Source: Pseudarthrobacter naphthalenicus (GTDB lineage Bacteria > Actinomycetota > Actinomycetes > Actinomycetales > Micrococcaceae). Taken from it: 64,000 bases of DNA. Numbering within the stretch: position 1 is the first letter of the stretch; each line of letters starts with the position of its first letter. The notes under the pieces were generated by a model, which saw nothing but the letters and a program-made list of their open reading frames with translations, was not told the origin of the DNA and made no database searches. A program made the position numbers and the translations under genes. This document shows positions 1 through 9,387 of this stretch, piece after piece. The stretch covers positions 110,655 to 174,654 of the forward strand of contig NZ_JARESG010000010.1 of assembly GCF_029076445.1 (NCBI RefSeq). The letters run 5' to 3'.

Positions 1-314
1 ACCGGCGCGATCACGGGTGCAGCCGTGGTCTTGACTACCGGGCGCTCGAAAGACACGGTGGCAGTGGGTGCGGCGGTGACGGCAAGAGCAGCCTGGGCAG
101 ATCCGGACTCGGTAGACGCGGACACACCAGCGGTGGTGTCCGCGGCGTTGGCCGGAAGCCCCATGGTCAGGATGAGACCTGACGCGGCTGCGATAACAGC
201 AGCCTGGCGACCTACGGTCCCGGCGTTTGCACTTACTGCCTTGGACACGGAGCCCAAAGGATTGGTGCGAACCGTTTGCGCACGGTGGCGCGCAGAATTA
301 TGGCGTGAAGACAC
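1..314 (-). CDS. secreted cell-wall hydrolase, N-terminal part only (probably NlpC/P60 type)
   Basis: The gene runs off the left edge, so only about 104 N-terminal residues are visible. The GTG start at 314 follows a GGGAGAGG ribosome site by 8 bases. The protein opens with a basic stretch (SSRHNSARHRAQ), then a hydrophobic signal segment (AAVIAAASGLILTMGLPANA) and an Ala/Thr-rich linker, as expected for an exported protein. No catalytic domain is inside the window. From memory, Arthrobacter proteins with this N-terminus and this riboswitch context are C40 (NlpC/P60) peptidoglycan endopeptidases; that family call is inference. A c-di-AMP riboswitch lies directly upstream, which supports a role in wall turnover. 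Confidence 0.6.
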   Translation of the reverse strand, partial: MSSRHNSARHRAQTVRTNPLGSVSKAVSANAGTVGRQAAVIAAASGLILTMGLPANAADTTAGVSASTESGSAQAALAVTAAPTATVSFERPVVKTTAAPVIAP

Positions 315-332
315 GAAGGTAGCCTCTCCCAA

Positions 333-506
333 TGCCTGCGAGGTGAGCTGTCGGATTCGGATGGGAGTCACCCGGCCGCGCTGCTTCCTGGGAAGCTTTG
401 CGACTTAACCCCAAGGCCTTCAGAATCGAAGACCAAAATTGGTTCCCCCGCCCCTGCCAGACGATGTCATGCGAACGGACCTTGAGCGGTGGCAGAGCTA
501 GGCAAT
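333..506 (-). promoter_or_regulatory. cyclic-di-AMP riboswitch (ydaO/yuaA type) no. 1
   Basis: Read on the minus strand, the leader shows the conserved blocks of this class in order: GCTCTGCCA, GGCGGGGGAACCA, CTTGGGGTTAAGTC, GGGTGACTCCCATCCGAATC, CGACAGCTCACCTCGCAGGC. It ends about 20 nt before the GTG start of the exported hydrolase at 314. In Actinobacteria this riboswitch class usually precedes cell-wall hydrolase genes and lowers expression when c-di-AMP is bound. One change from the usual core is GGGGTTAAG instead of GGGGTGAAG. The ends given are approximate. Confidence 0.88.
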
Positions 507-517
507 CCACTCAAGAA

Positions 518-540
518 CGTCAACTTCGGAAAAGTTGACG
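518..540. terminator. 9-bp perfect hairpin, possible terminator of the M23 gene
   Basis: The arms CGTCAACTT and AAGTTGACG pair perfectly around a 5-base loop. The hairpin lies between the stop of the M23 peptidase gene (628) and the first riboswitch (506), on the same strand as both. On the minus strand it is followed by a short T-containing stretch (TTCTTG). It may end the M23 transcript or bind a regulator near the promoter of the next leader; the sequence does not decide. Confidence 0.45.
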
Positions 541-627
541 CGACTTAGACGTTACAGGACTTCAGAGCCAATGTCACATTCAGGTCACGGCAAGCCGAAG
601 AGATTTGAGAGTTTGCCATCATTTGGC

Positions 628-1455
628 TCAGAGCCAGCCTGTGGGGTCAACGACTTCGCCGTTGACCTGAACCTCGAAGTGGAGGTGGCAGCCGGTGGAG
701 GCGCCCGTGGTGCCGCTGAGGGCCACCACCTGGCCGCGGGTCACGGTCTGGCCAACGGTCACGGAGGCTGAGGACAGGTGGTTGTACGTGGTTTCCAAGC
801 CGTTGCCGTGGTCGATCACGACGCGGTTGCCACCGCCGTACTGATGCCAGCCTACGAAGGTCACGGTGCCGCTGGCGGCGGCCAGGACCGAAGTTCCGCA
901 TTGGGCCACGTAGTCCTGGCCGCGGTGAAAGTCGCCGGTACCACCCGTAATGGGGCTGATCCTGAAGCCAAACGGGGACGCCGTGATGAGCTGCGCGAGC
1001 GGCGCTCCCAGGCTCCCGGCGGAGGCAGCCCGGGTAATGGACCCGGCCGACTGCGCACTCAACAGTTGTTTCAGCTTGCCGTCCGGGTCACCCTGGGTCA
1101 CCACAGAAGAGCGGCTGAAATCAATCTGGGCCCCGGCCGCGGCCGAAATCTCCGGTTGCGGAGCGGCTGACACGGCCGCAACGGAGTTGCCGGGCTGATG
1201 GTCTGCCATGATCGGGCCCGTCGCCGGAACGGTGACGGTCAGGATCAGGCCGGTGGCAGCAAGTGCCACGCCGGCCTTCTGCCCAACACCGCTGGCGGCG
1301 GCGAAGTCGGTGACCTGCCGGAAGGCGCCCCGACGGCGGCGCCGCGCTTCACGCTGGGGATCGCGGGGCCTCTCCGCAGTGTGATCCTCAACCGCGCGGG
1401 GCGCAGCAGCGGGGCCGGCCGCGCGGCGGCGGCCCCTGGAGTAATGCGTGGTCAA
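628..1455 (-). CDS. M23 (LytM-type) peptidoglycan endopeptidase, secreted or membrane-anchored
   Basis: 275 residues. The first 55 or so residues are very basic (RGRRR, ARRRRRG). A hydrophobic signal or anchor segment lies at about 60-82, followed by a low-complexity linker. The M23 metallopeptidase domain fills about 155-275. Its zinc-site motifs are visible: HRGQD, and GCHLHFE near the end. The domain ends DPTGWL, as is usual for the family. The start is TTG at 1455 behind AGAGAGGAAC. The enzyme should cut peptide cross-bridges in peptidoglycan outside the membrane. It sits behind its own c-di-AMP riboswitch and upstream of a second hydrolase, so the pair is probably controlled together by c-di-AMP. 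Confidence 0.9.
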   Translation of the reverse strand: MTTHYSRGRRRAAGPAAAPRAVEDHTAERPRDPQREARRRRRGAFRQVTDFAAASGVGQKAGVALAATGLILTVTVPATGPIMADHQPGNSVAAVSAAPQPEISAAAGAQIDFSRSSVVTQGDPDGKLKQLLSAQSAGSITRAASAGSLGAPLAQLITASPFGFRISPITGGTGDFHRGQDYVAQCGTSVLAAASGTVTFVGWHQYGGGNRVVIDHGNGLETTYNHLSSASVTVGQTVTRGQVVALSGTTGASTGCHLHFEVQVNGEVVDPTGWL

Positions 1456-1474
1456 GAATGTTCCTCTCTGGATA

Positions 1475-1690
1475 GCCTGCGAAGTTAGCTGTCGGATTCG
1501 GGTCAGAGAGTTCTAAGACCCGGTCCGCCGTTGCAAGCACTCGGCGCAGAGATACCCATGAGGGTCCTGGGAGAGGCTTGCTGCTGACGGACTTCACCCC
1601 AAGGCAGCCTTGCGACTGCCGGTTGTGGTTCCCCCGCCTCTGCCAGTGGATGACTCGTGCACCTGATCCGCTGGCAGAGCTCGGCTCCGG
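1475..1690 (-). promoter_or_regulatory. cyclic-di-AMP riboswitch (ydaO/yuaA type) no. 2
   Basis: The minus-strand leader of the M23 gene carries the class signature: GAGCTCTGCCAGCGG, GGCAGAGGCGGGGGAACCA, CTTGGGGTGAAGTCCG, GACCCGAATCCGACAGCTAA, CTTCGCAGGC. It matches the consensus blocks better than the first copy and has longer variable stems. It ends about 20 nt before the TTG start at 1455. Two copies in successive genes of the same strand make a local c-di-AMP regulon. Confidence 0.92.
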
Positions 1691-1844
1691 ATCAGGTAAC
1701 GCTTTTATATCGACGCTTGGGTTTAAACTATAGGCGATCAAAACAGGCAGTAACAATTCCGTTATATTTGCGGAACTGACGGCCGTGCGCTAGCCCCTTG
1801 CGTCGGGGGTGCCGCGGAGCGGCCTCCTGCTGGAGCTCCCGGCC
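1691..1844 (-). promoter_or_regulatory. A/T-rich promoter region ahead of riboswitch 2
   Basis: There is no gene here. The part at 1698-1775 is much richer in A and T than its surroundings (TTTAAAC, TATAAAAG and ATATAACGG on the minus strand) and is the likely promoter of the M23 leader. I could not fix one -35/-10 pair with confidence. The rest (1776-1844) is G/C-rich spacer next to the dtxR stop codon. Confidence 0.45.
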
Positions 1845-2537
1845 CTAGCTAATGGAAACGAAAACGTGGGCCGCGACCTCGGGCGGCAACTCGAGCGCAC
1901 CTTCAATGCCCGGAACCCGCACTGATATGTACTCGCCGACGCGCTCGAGCGAGACTGCCGCGCCGGGCCGGATGCCCCCCTCGTCGAGCTGCACCAGCAA
2001 CTCGGGTTCCACCTGGATGGGCTCGGCCAGCCTGCTGACGGTCACGCTCGACGTCGGCCCGTATCCGCGCATGGCCTCAACGAGATTAATCACACCTGCT
2101 TCCGGCAGGGCGGCAGCACCCCCCAGCGCAGCCAGCCCGGGGATGGGGTTGCCGTAGGGCGACTTGGTGGGGTGGTCAAGGAGTTGGTAGATGCGCCGTT
2201 CCACCCGCTCGCTCATCACATGCTCCCAGCGGCACGCCTCGTCATGGACGTACGCCCAGTCCAAGCCGATGACATCGGCCAGGAGCCGCTCGGCGAGCCG
2301 GTGTTTGCGCATGACTTCGGTGGCGCGCTTGCGGCCGGTGTCGGTAAGTTCCAAATGACGGTCTCCGGAGACCACTACCAGGCCGTCCCGCTCCATCCGG
2401 CCAACAGTTTGGGACACGGTAGGTCCGGAATGGCGCAGCCGCTCGGCGATGCGGGCGCGGAGGGCAACGATGTTTTCTTCTTCAAGCTCCAAAATGGTTC
2501 GAAGATACATCTCCGTGGTATCGATCAGATCCGTCAT
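1845..2537 (-). CDS. ideR: iron-dependent transcriptional repressor, DtxR/IdeR family
   Basis: 230 residues, the usual length of DtxR/IdeR. Starting at the ATG at 2537 gives [15 protein letters not shown], which places the metal ligand at Met10 exactly as in DtxR; a start 7 codons upstream would spoil this. The winged helix covers about 1-72 ([17 protein letters not shown]). The dimer and metal domain contains [11 protein letters not shown], with the Cys-x-x-Glu-His set typical of the iron-sensing branch rather than MntR. An SH3-like C-terminal domain follows. It should bind iron boxes when Fe(II) is plentiful. A likely target, the siderophore-interacting gene at 20559, is in this window. Confidence 0.9.
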   Translation of the reverse strand: MTDLIDTTEMYLRTILELEEENIVALRARIAERLRHSGPTVSQTVGRMERDGLVVVSGDRHLELTDTGRKRATEVMRKHRLAERLLADVIGLDWAYVHDEACRWEHVMSERVERRIYQLLDHPTKSPYGNPIPGLAALGGAAALPEAGVINLVEAMRGYGPTSSVTVSRLAEPIQVEPELLVQLDEGGIRPGAAVSLERVGEYISVRVPGIEGALELPPEVAAHVFVSIS

Positions 2538-2717
2538 CCAGCTCAGCTCCTCGAGCACAGTACCTTGCGTTGACCCACCGTATCGCGTTCAAGCCGCAGC
2601 GAGGTCCAGTAAAAAGCTTAGCCTATTTTGAATTTGTCCGGATAATCGGCCGCCGTCTCACTGGCCAGACTGTGACGGTGCCGGTTGCAGCCCTGTCCAG
2701 GGTTTCAGGCAGAATAA

Positions 2718-3935
<1,218 letters not shown>

Positions 3936-3977
3936 CGTCCACACGGCATGAGCGTCCCGCAGGGGAGCGTAAGTGCG

Positions 3978-5300
3978 TCAGCGTTCGACGGCGTCGTCCG
4001 GCTTCTGGTCCCGGGCGGCGCCGTTTGCTGTGTCCCCCAGTGTGGAGACGACGCTGAAGAGGCGCAGGCCGCGGGCCCGCCGATTGAATGTCAGCCGGAG
4101 CTGCCGCGCCCGGATGATCCACACCATGCCGATCAGGGCCGCGGCGATCCCGGAGGCGGCGGCCACGGTCAGCGACCAGCGGGGGCCGGCCACATTGGCC
4201 ACCCACCCCACCAGCGGCGCCCCGATGGGTGTGCCGCCCATGAAGATGGCCATGTACAGGGCCATGACCCTGCCCCGCATGACCGGATCGGTAGTGGTCT
4301 GGACGTAGCCGTTCGCGCTGGTCATCATGGTGATCGCAAACAGGCCCACCGGCACCAGCGCAACACCGAACCAGAAGTAGTCCGGGGCCAGGGCGGCCAG
4401 TCCGGAGGTCACGCCGAAGGCAGCGGCCGCGCCAAAGATCATCCGCAGCCGGGGTTTGCCCCGGCCGGCGGACAGGAGTGCGCCGGTCACGGACCCGATG
4501 GCCATGATCGAATTCATCAGCCCGAAGGCGCTGGCGTCCAGCCCGAACTCCGTCCCCACCATGGCAGCGATGAAGAGCACGAAGTTGAGCCCGAGGGTCC
4601 CCACAATGAAAACCGCCACCAGGACCACCACAATGTCCGGCCGGAACCGCACGTAGCGCAGCCCCTCCCGGATACGGCCTTTTCCGGGCGCCGCGCGGGG
4701 AAGCTGCCGCAAGGACGCCGTCGGGATCCGCCACAGGCTCAGGAGCATGGCCAGGAACGTGACGGTGTTGATCAGGAACACCCAGCCGGGGCCAACGGCC
4801 ACCGTCAGGAGCCCGGCCACCGCGGGGCCGATCATGCGGGCCACATTGAAGGAGGCACTGTTCAGTGCGACGGCGTTGGAGAGGTAATCGTCGCGGACCA
4901 GCTCAGAGACGAAGGTCTGGCGAACCGGCGCGTCCAGCGCGGACACCAGGCCCAGGAGAAGGGCAAAACAATACACGTGCCACAGCTGCCCGGCTCCGAT
5001 AACAACCAGGATCCCCAGTCCGGTACTGAGCAGGGCCATCACCGACTGGGTCATGACGAGCAGCTGTTTGCGGCTGTAACGGTCCGCCACAAGCCCGGCC
5101 ACCGGCGCCAGGAACAGCTGGGGTCCCAGCTGGAGGGCCATGGTGATGCCCATGGCACCGGCGTCCTGATCCGTCAGGTGATCAAACACCAGCCAGTCCT
5201 GGGCCGTCCGCTGCATCCAGGTTCCGATGTTGGAAACCAGCGCACCAATGAACCAGATCCGGTAGTTGAGGATGTGCAGGGATTTGAAGGTGGACATCAT
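3978..5300 (-). CDS. MFS transporter (EntS-like, MFS_3 family)
   Basis: 440 residues with about 12 membrane helices. Motifs of the family include NIGTWMQRTAQDWLV in the first helix, the loop DRYSRKQLL and DAPVRQTFVSELV in the middle. The family exports siderophores, drugs or other small molecules by proton antiport; the substrate cannot be read from the sequence. The gene faces serC tail to tail. The ATG at 5300 has GGAGG 6 bases upstream; the next codon is also ATG. Confidence 0.85.
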   Translation of the reverse strand: MMSTFKSLHILNYRIWFIGALVSNIGTWMQRTAQDWLVFDHLTDQDAGAMGITMALQLGPQLFLAPVAGLVADRYSRKQLLVMTQSVMALLSTGLGILVVIGAGQLWHVYCFALLLGLVSALDAPVRQTFVSELVRDDYLSNAVALNSASFNVARMIGPAVAGLLTVAVGPGWVFLINTVTFLAMLLSLWRIPTASLRQLPRAAPGKGRIREGLRYVRFRPDIVVVLVAVFIVGTLGLNFVLFIAAMVGTEFGLDASAFGLMNSIMAIGSVTGALLSAGRGKPRLRMIFGAAAAFGVTSGLAALAPDYFWFGVALVPVGLFAITMMTSANGYVQTTTDPVMRGRVMALYMAIFMGGTPIGAPLVGWVANVAGPRWSLTVAAASGIAAALIGMVWIIRARQLRLTFNRRARGLRLFSVVSTLGDTANGAARDQKPDDAVER

Positions 5301-5342
5301 GGCCGGCCTCCGTGTTGATCAACCCTGCGTGTTAGCAACTGC

Positions 5343-5930
5343 CTAGTCAGTCCCGCCGTTGGGTTCGTCTTCTTCGGAATCGGCAGGACCCTCCTCGGCG
5401 GGTTCACCCTCGTCGGCGGGCTCGTCGGCGGGCTCGTCGGGGATCGGTTCGTCGTGCGCCGCGGACCCGGGCGTGCGGCCCCGGCCAGCCTGTGAGTCCG
5501 ATTCCTCCACTGCCTGCGCGTCTTCGGGGCGGACGCGCTCGGCCCACGGCACCCATTCCGGGGACAGGATGGAATCCTCGGACGGGAGCAGGCCCAGCTC
5601 GCTGACGGTGACCACTTTGGAGCGCGAGTTCCGGGTCACCACCGCATACCATTGCCAACCCTGGTAGCCGGGCAGCTTGGATTCGAAGAGATGGGTGACC
5701 AGCCGGTCGCCCTCGCTTTTGGCGGCGATATGCTGCCCGATGTCCGACGGCGCCGTGATGCCCTCGAGCGCGGTCCGCGCCACGTCAACGGCAGACGCCA
5801 GAAAAGCATCCGGTTTGCCGGTCCGCCATACGGGCACGCCGGCGCGGCGTTTGGCTGCAGCCTTAACACCGGCCGGCTCCGCGGCAGCGTCCGGCTGTTC
5901 AGCGTCCGGCTGTTCAGCTTCCGGGTTCAT
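5343..5930 (-). CDS. DUF3027 domain protein
   Basis: 195 residues from the ATG at 5930. The middle part (about 35-135: VDVARTALEGI, GDRLVTHLFESKLPGYQGW, VSELGLLP, PEWVPWAERVRPED) is the conserved DUF3027 region, whose function is not known. The N-terminus has an in-frame duplication (EQPDAEQPDA) from a 15-bp tandem repeat at 5885-5924. The C-terminal 50 residues are acidic and of low complexity (PADEPADEGEPAEEGP). It starts 9 bases after the cold-shock gene stops, so the two are probably translated together. Confidence 0.8.
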   Translation of the reverse strand: MNPEAEQPDAEQPDAAAEPAGVKAAAKRRAGVPVWRTGKPDAFLASAVDVARTALEGITAPSDIGQHIAAKSEGDRLVTHLFESKLPGYQGWQWYAVVTRNSRSKVVTVSELGLLPSEDSILSPEWVPWAERVRPEDAQAVEESDSQAGRGRTPGSAAHDEPIPDEPADEPADEGEPAEEGPADSEEDEPNGGTD

Positions 5931-5939
5931 AGCCAAGGC

Positions 5940-6323
5940 CTAAACGTCCAGCTCGTCGGCAACCTTACGCAGGGCCGCCGCGATGGCTTTGCCCTTGTTG
6001 CCTTCCGGGTATTTGCCCGCAGACAGGGTTCCGGAGAGGTTGTCCAGGACGCTCACCAGGTCCTGCACCAGCGGCGCCAGGTCCCGGGCGTTTGGCCGCT
6101 TGGCCTTGGCGATGGACGGGGTTTTGTCCAGGACGCGCAGCCCGAGCGCCTGGGCGCCTTTCCGGCCGTCCGCGACGCCGAACTCAACGCGGGTGCCGGC
6201 CTTCAGGTCCGTGACGCCTTCGGGCAGCGCTGATTTGGGCAGGAAGACCTCCTGGCCGTCTTCGCCGGCGAGGAAGCCGAAACCCTTTTCCTTGTCATAC
6301 CACTTGACCTTGCCGGTAGGCAC
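5940..6323 (-). CDS. cold-shock domain protein with C-terminal extension
   Basis: 127 residues. A cold-shock domain fills about 1-65: PTGKVKWYDKEKGFGFL contains the first RNP motif, and VFLPKSAL replaces the usual VFVH second motif, so nucleic-acid contacts may differ from CspA. A helical extension of about 55 residues follows (LAPLVQDLVSVLDNLSG, AIAAALRKVADELDV). The GTG start at 6323 has AGAGGG upstream. It is a probable RNA-binding protein and is first in the csp-DUF3027 operon. Confidence 0.88.
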   Translation of the reverse strand: MPTGKVKWYDKEKGFGFLAGEDGQEVFLPKSALPEGVTDLKAGTRVEFGVADGRKGAQALGLRVLDKTPSIAKAKRPNARDLAPLVQDLVSVLDNLSGTLSAGKYPEGNKGKAIAAALRKVADELDV

Positions 6324-6634
6324 GTAATCAACCCTCTTCGTTCTGCGTCTTAAGACACGGCCGGCAGTCACCGCATCCGCACCAATATGCGGGTTCAGGG
6401 TATGACAGCGACGGACCGTGTTGGTCTGTTCCTTCAAGGTTATCCTGCCGGGGACGGATTTCCGCTTTCACCGGCACCTGGTGATGCCCCGCGCTGCCCC
6501 GTGGCCACGCCCTTTGCCCCGCCGTGGTCCGGCCCGTTCCCGGTGGCTCCTGCCGGCCCGGTGGCAAGGGCGCCGGGCCGCCCGGCCCAGTGTCGGCCGG
6601 CCCAGTGTCGGCCGGCCCTGTTAGCGTTACGTGC
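6324..6634. other. divergent intergenic region with a 15-bp tandem repeat
   Basis: 311 bases without a supported gene, between the leftward csp and a rightward small membrane protein gene. It must hold both promoters; no clear -35/-10 pair was picked out. At 6583-6618 a 15-bp unit (cggcccagtgtcggc) is repeated about 2.4 times, ending 16 bases before the start codon of the next gene. Confidence 0.5.
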
Positions 6635-6868
6635 ATGACACCCTCGCGTTACCGCCGCCCACTGATGATTTCCGCAGCGGTAGTTGCCGTTCTTTCCCTC
6701 GTGGCGGTCGGGGCTGTAATGGCCCTGGCCTTCGCTGGCATGGCCGCCCCGGTCTGGGTCACGTCCGTTGCCTTGTACGGACTGCCCGTGGCCTTCCTCC
6801 TGATGCTCTTCCTGGTCCTGGACAGCGTGGCGGGAAGGCGCCGGGCGGGAAAGTCCGGCGGGCTGTAA
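6635..6868 (+). CDS. small two-helix membrane protein, unknown function
   Basis: 77 residues starting MTPSRYRRP at 6635. Two hydrophobic segments are seen, at about 11-34 (ISAAVVAVLSLVAVGAVMAL) and 42-62 (VTSVALYGLPVAFLLMLFLV), with basic ends (SRYRRP; AGRRRAGK). No family was recognised. It ends 10 bases before the helicase-associated gene and may share its transcript. Confidence 0.6.
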   Translation: MTPSRYRRPLMISAAVVAVLSLVAVGAVMALAFAGMAAPVWVTSVALYGLPVAFLLMLFLVLDSVAGRRRAGKSGGL

Positions 6869-6878
6869 CGTTGGACTG

Positions 6879-9374
6879 ATGTCCCTTATCCGCGCGCTCA
6901 GCAAAGAGTTGGAGGCACGCAGCGACGACTCGCTGCGGGCCCTCTTCGCGGCGCGGCCGGACCTCATCTCTCCCCCGGTCCCGGATTTTCCCGCCCTGGC
7001 CGCGAGGGCCAGCGCCAGGGTCAGCGTCCAACGCGCCCTGGAGCGTCTCAACAGGCCCCAGATGCAGGTGCTGGAGACACTCCACCTGTGTACCAACACG
7101 GACACAGCGCACAGCGCTTCGGCGGCGGGCGTGCGGAAGCTTATTGCCGGGTCCACCGTGGCGGCCGTGGAGCGCATCCTGACCTCGCTCCAGGACCTTG
7201 CCCTGATCCACCGGGCCGAGCCGCCGCACGGAACTCCGGCAGGGCACCGTCAGCGCTACTACCTGCCCGTGGGGTGCCTCAAGGACGTGGTGGGCATCTA
7301 CCCCGCCGGCCTGGGCCGCAGCTACACCGAGCTGGTCCGGCTTCAGCCGGCGTTCGCCCAGCGCGTGGTCCAGCTCGTTGCCGAACTGCGCCACAGCGGC
7401 GTCGCGATCCAGGAAGCCACCACCCCCATGGAGGCAGCGCTCGCGCTGCAGCACTGGACATCCTCACCGGAGGCGCTCGCCCAGGCTTTGGCGGGAGCCC
7501 CGGAACGGACGACGGCGTTACTCGCCAAATTCCGCAACTGGGCCATGGGCGCCGTCCCCCAGGCGCAACGGAAAGCGTCCGTCACACATCAGGGCACCGA
7601 CGTCGGGCCCGTCGACTGGCTGCTCGCGCGGGGGCTCCTGGTCCCGCTCGACGCCGCCCACGTGGAACTGCCCCACAGCGTGGGACTGTCCCTGCGCGGC
7701 GGTGCCATCATCAACGACTTCACCCTTTCACCGCCGGTTCCGCAACTGGGCAGCACCACGGCTGCCCTTCGCCGGAACGCGGCCTTGGGCGCCATCGCGG
7801 AAACCCTCCGGCTGGTGGGCGAGCTCCTGCACGCCGTCAGGGCACAACCGCTGGTTACCCTGCGCAGCGGCGGAGTGGGCGTGCGCGAGATGAAGCGGCT
7901 GGCCGAATTCCTGCGTATCGATCAGCACCAGGCGGGCCTGCTGCTGGAGCTCAGTGCACTCTCGGGCCTGCTGCGGCTGGATGTTGACTCCTCCACCTGG
8001 GTACAGCCGCCGGATCTGGAGTGGCTGGGCCTCACCCGGCAGGAGCAATGGCTGTGGCTGGTCAACGCCTGGCTTGCCAGCGAGCGCGTCCCGTCGCTGG
8101 TGGGGCAGCCGGTCAGCGGGCCGGCGGGCGCGTCCGCCGCGCACCGGGGGCTGGCCGGGACCACGGTCAATGCCCTGTCCGCCGAGGCGCAGCGCCCCGA
8201 CGCCCCGGTGGTCCGGAAACGGATCCTGGAGATACTGAACGAACTCACGCATGAGGCGGGTGCAGTCGACGGCACGGCCCCGGTCCTGGACGCGGCCGCT
8301 GTCCTGCAGCGGGCCGAATGGGCGCAGCCACGGATGGCCCGCCGGTTCAGTTCCCTGATCAAGGGGGTGCTGGCCGAAGCAGAGCTGCTGGGGCTGACCG
8401 GATCCGGCGCGCTGAGCCAGCTCGGCAGCGCCATTGCCGACGACAAGCCGGACGAAGCCTTGAACATCCTCGGCGAACACCTGCCCGCCGCGCTTAACCA
8501 CGTCCTGCTCCAGGCAGACCTCACCGCCGTTGCCCCTGGCTACCTGGCCCCGGAGCTGAGCGAGAAGCTCCTGCTGATGGCCGACGCTGAAGGCCAGGGC
8601 CCGGCCACCATCTACCGGTTCTCCCCTGACTCCATCAGGCGGGCGCTCGACGCCGGACATGACGCGTCGAGCCTGCTGGGGTTCCTCCGGGAACATTCAG
8701 GCACGGCGGTGCCCCAGCCGCTCGAATATCTGGTGGAAGATACCGCATCCAGGCACGGCCGTCTCCGGGTGGGGGCAGCGGCCAGCTTCATCCAAAGCGA
8801 TGACGAGGCCGCGGTCCTGGAGCTTGCGTCCGAATCACGGGCGGCCCTGCTGGGCCTGGCCCGCATCGCGCCGACTGTCCTGATCTCCGCGGTGCCGCCC
8901 CGGGAAACTGCCCAGGTCCTGCGGGGGCTGGGGTTCTCCCCGTCTGTAGAGGAATCCGAGCCCGCACTGGTCCGGCTCCGGCGGACCACCGGCGTCCCGG
9001 GCAGCGTCCGGCCCGTTTACACCGCGCCGCGCACCGCGCCTGCGGAGGATGACGTGGCTGCCCAACTGGCTGTGCTGCGGAACGGCAGGCAGGATGGCCG
9101 CCCGGGCAGCGGTGGCCGCCCGGACACCGCCATCGGGTCCGGCGAAGCGGCCACCCAGCTAGGCCTTGAGACCCTGCAGCGCGCCATCCGGCTCAAGCAG
9201 TTGGTGAGCATGAACGTGGTGGACAGCCACGGGAATTCCATCCTGGAAACGGTTGTTCCCTTGTCTGTGGGCGGGGGCCGTGTCCGGGTCTTCGATCCGG
9301 CCAAGGAAACCGAGCGTGTCCTCTCCATCCACCGCATCATCGACGTCGAAGCCGCGGAGGAACTGCGGCAGTGA
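6879..9374 (+). CDS. helicase-associated domain protein (partner of XPB)
   Basis: 831 residues without Walker motifs. It corresponds to the actinobacterial family that lies directly upstream of the XPB-type helicase (the Rv0862c-like neighbour in mycobacteria) and carries a helicase C-terminal-3 type domain. Visible features are MSLIRALSKELEARSDDSLRALF at the start, winged-helix-like parts in the first 400 residues, and a final segment ending VLSIHRIIDVEAAEELRQ. It probably acts with the next gene in DNA repair or nucleic-acid remodelling; this comes from context only. The gap to XPB is 13 bases. Confidence 0.8.
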   Translation: MSLIRALSKELEARSDDSLRALFAARPDLISPPVPDFPALAARASARVSVQRALERLNRPQMQVLETLHLCTNTDTAHSASAAGVRKLIAGSTVAAVERILTSLQDLALIHRAEPPHGTPAGHRQRYYLPVGCLKDVVGIYPAGLGRSYTELVRLQPAFAQRVVQLVAELRHSGVAIQEATTPMEAALALQHWTSSPEALAQALAGAPERTTALLAKFRNWAMGAVPQAQRKASVTHQGTDVGPVDWLLARGLLVPLDAAHVELPHSVGLSLRGGAIINDFTLSPPVPQLGSTTAALRRNAALGAIAETLRLVGELLHAVRAQPLVTLRSGGVGVREMKRLAEFLRIDQHQAGLLLELSALSGLLRLDVDSSTWVQPPDLEWLGLTRQEQWLWLVNAWLASERVPSLVGQPVSGPAGASAAHRGLAGTTVNALSAEAQRPDAPVVRKRILEILNELTHEAGAVDGTAPVLDAAAVLQRAEWAQPRMARRFSSLIKGVLAEAELLGLTGSGALSQLGSAIADDKPDEALNILGEHLPAALNHVLLQADLTAVAPGYLAPELSEKLLLMADAEGQGPATIYRFSPDSIRRALDAGHDASSLLGFLREHSGTAVPQPLEYLVEDTASRHGRLRVGAAASFIQSDDEAAVLELASESRAALLGLARIAPTVLISAVPPRETAQVLRGLGFSPSVEESEPALVRLRRTTGVPGSVRPVYTAPRTAPAEDDVAAQLAVLRNGRQDGRPGSGGRPDTAIGSGEAATQLGLETLQRAIRLKQLVSMNVVDSHGNSILETVVPLSVGGGRVRVFDPAKETERVLSIHRIIDVEAAEELRQ

Positions 9375-9387
9375 AGGATCTCCGCAC

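Noticed and set aside
2613..2632. Possible IdeR box (AAGCTTAGCCTATTTT) between ideR and serC
   Set aside because: Only the core resembles the consensus, about 12 of 19 positions, with poor outer arms. It is too weak to call autoregulation.
3948..5318. A 456-codon open frame opposite the MFS exporter gene
   Set aside because: The product is rich in Gly, His, Gln and Pro with no hydrophobic core, which is typical of an antisense shadow of a membrane protein.
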